DNA of 64,000 bases from positions 3,158,501 to 3,222,500 of the forward strand of contig NZ_CP088149.1 of NCBI RefSeq assembly GCF_002845275.2. The letters are read 5' to 3'. Of the stretch, positions 62,856 through 64,000 are shown piece after piece. Both the position numbers and the translations under genes were made by a program. Source of the DNA: Pseudomonas sp. S06B 330 (lineage in GTDB: Bacteria; Pseudomonadota; Gammaproteobacteria; Pseudomonadales; Pseudomonadaceae). How positions within the stretch are numbered: the first letter of the stretch is position 1; each line of letters opens with the position of its first letter. The notes beneath the pieces were generated by a model. That model was not told the origin of the DNA and searched no databases. It was given only the letters and a program-made list of their open reading frames with translations.

Positions 62856-64000
62856 CTAGCGCTGTGGACGCGGCATGCCCAGGCCGAACTGGGCGATCAG
62901 CTCGCGCTGGATCTCGTTGGTGCCACCGCCGAAGGTCACCGTCACCGAGGCGCGCACCTCGTACTCCAGATCGCCATGCAGCAGGGCCGCCGCCGAACCG
63001 CTGCGCAGCGCACCATTGGCACCGACGATCGCGGCGAGCCGACGCAGGATTTCAATTGCCGACTCCGAGCCATAGACCTTGGTGGTCGAGGCCAGCGCCA
63101 CGTCGATGCGTTCCTGTTCAAGGTCGGCGGCAATGCGAAAGTTGATCAGGCGCATGGCCTCCAAACGTGCATAGCACTCGGCAAGCGAGCTGCGTACCCA
63201 GGCCTGGTCCATCGCTCGGCGCCCCTGTTCGTCGCGACTGCGCGCCCACAAGTAGACCCGGCGAAACAGCCCAGCGACCTTGTCCGACCAGGACCCCAGG
63301 CCCAGGCGCTCATGGTTGAGTTGCGCGGTGATCAGCTTCCAACCGCCGTGCAGCTCACCGACGAGCATGTCCCGAGGCACCCGTACGTTGTCGTAATAGG
63401 TCGCGGCGGTCGGGTTGCTGGTGGTCGGGATCAAGGTGCTGGAAAAGCCCGGCAGTTGCGTGTCGAGTATCAGGATCGATACGCCCTTGTGCCGCGCCTG
63501 GCTCGGATCGGTGCGCGCAGCCAGCCAGATGTAGTCGGCCGATTCAGCGCCAGAGGTCCAGAGTTTGTTGCCGTTGACCACAAAATGGTCGTCTTCTGGC
63601 CGCGCCGTGGTCTTGAGCACCGCCAAGTCGCTGCCAGCGCCAGGCTCGGAGTAGCCGATGGCGAACATGATTTCGCCAGCGGCGATACCGGGCAGAAAGC
63701 GCTCCTTTTGCAGTGCACTGCCATGGGCAATCAACGCCGGGCCAACTGTGCTGATGGTCACGAACGGCAGCGGTGCGCCGGCAATGTTGGCTTCTTCAAA
63801 GAAGATCAATTGCTCGGTGGCCGCGTAGCCCTGGCCACCGTGTTCCTTGGGCCAGCCCACGGCCAGCCAGCCATCACGGCCCATCTGCCGAACGGTCTGG
63901 CGAAACAGCTCGCCGCCTTCCTGGCCGCGTAGCTGTTCGCGCAGTAGCGGGGTCATCAGCGCCTGAAAGTAATCGCGCACCTGGTGGCGCAGCGCCTGTT
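62856..64000 (-). CDS. Acyl-CoA dehydrogenase (5' end beyond window)
   Basis: The frame runs off the right edge without an internal start requirement: residues QALRHQVRDYFQALM precede the first possible GTG start, as in the normal N-terminus of this family. About 380 residues are visible, with GWPKEHGGQGYAATEQLIFF, the motif MFAIGYSEPGAGSDLAVLKT, DDHFVVNGNKLWTSGAESAD and VTVTFGGGTNEIQRELIAQF. It is a complete-looking acyl-CoA dehydrogenase missing only the first few residues. It is the most upstream visible gene of the acyl-CoA cluster, 30 bases before the next dehydrogenase. Confidence 0.93.
   Translation of the reverse strand, partial: QALRHQVRDYFQALMTPLLREQLRGQEGGELFRQTVRQMGRDGWLAVGWPKEHGGQGYAATEQLIFFEEANIAGAPLPFVTISTVGPALIAHGSALQKERFLPGIAAGEIMFAIGYSEPGAGSDLAVLKTTARPEDDHFVVNGNKLWTSGAESADYIWLAARTDPSQARHKGVSILILDTQLPGFSSTLIPTTSNPTAATYYDNVRVPRDMLVGELHGGWKLITAQLNHERLGLGSWSDKVAGLFRRVYLWARSRDEQGRRAMDQAWVRSSLAECYARLEAMRLINFRIAADLEQERIDVALASTTKVYGSESAIEILRRLAAIVGANGALRSGSAAALLHGDLEYEVRASVTVTFGGGTNEIQRELIAQFGLGMPRPQR

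Noticed and set aside
62037..63932. 631-codon plus-strand open frame
   Set aside because: Antisense to two acyl-CoA dehydrogenase genes whose motifs are unambiguous.

Overview
The window looks like a piece of a Pseudomonas chromosome, most likely from the P. putida / P. fluorescens side of the genus. It is GC-rich and carries the six-gene fap amyloid operon, a CobN / CobW / chlD cobalt-insertion cluster, ABC-F YbiT, AzoR, UppP and PnuC in Pseudomonas-like form. It also has GGC-rich extragenic palindromes and GG-N10-GC (sigma-54) promoters. No rRNA, tRNA, intact insertion sequence or CRISPR array is visible.

Layout. 0-2 kb: end of a chaperone-usher fimbrial operon on the minus strand (subunit, chaperone, usher running off the left edge), followed by an AT-rich non-coding stretch. 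2.5-3.7 kb: a tiny prophage scar, made of a broken Rz spanin and a tyrosine recombinase with an internal amber codon. 3.7-14.2 kb: ordinary chromosomal genes (ybiT, MFS transporter, hydrolase, azoR, LysR regulator, MmcQ/YjbR protein, DUF1294 protein, uppP, chemoreceptor, pnuC and a nicotinamide riboside kinase-like gene). 14.5-20 kb: fapABCDEF behind a sigma-54-type promoter, with a convergent VpsR-like sigma-54 activator gene after it. 22-31.6 kb: cobalamin block. On the minus strand it holds cobW, cobN and a chlD gene that appears to need programmed -1 frameshifting. On the plus strand it holds cbtB, cbtA, cobE and cobM. Two back-to-back cobalamin riboswitches separate the two arms.

31.9-55.6 kb is the most unusual part. 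A 5.9-kb gene for a giant MnxG-type multicopper oxidase (probable Mn(II) oxidase) heads a minus-strand operon with a beta-propeller protein, two SCO-type copper chaperones, a cytochrome c / periplasmic-binding-protein fusion and a SurA-like protein. A second minus-strand operon holds a receiver-only response regulator and a reduced type II secretion / MSHA-pilus-like machine: ATPase, PilM/N/O-like proteins, GspC-like protein, lipoprotein secretin and three pseudopilins. It ends in csgE, csgF and csgG without any curlin gene. The missing GspG and GspF lie on the plus strand on the far side of mnxG, next to a lytic transglycosylase gene. Sigma-54 promoters and CCCC-N6/7-GGGG palindromes recur at the regulatory regions of this locus, so I read it as one co-regulated secretion and metal-oxidation module.

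55.6-57.1 kb: a TPP riboswitch in front of two tenA-family genes. 57.3-64 kb: a minus-strand acyl-CoA catabolic cluster (DUF1329 protein, acyl-CoA ligase, three acyl-CoA dehydrogenases, the last one cut by the window edge).
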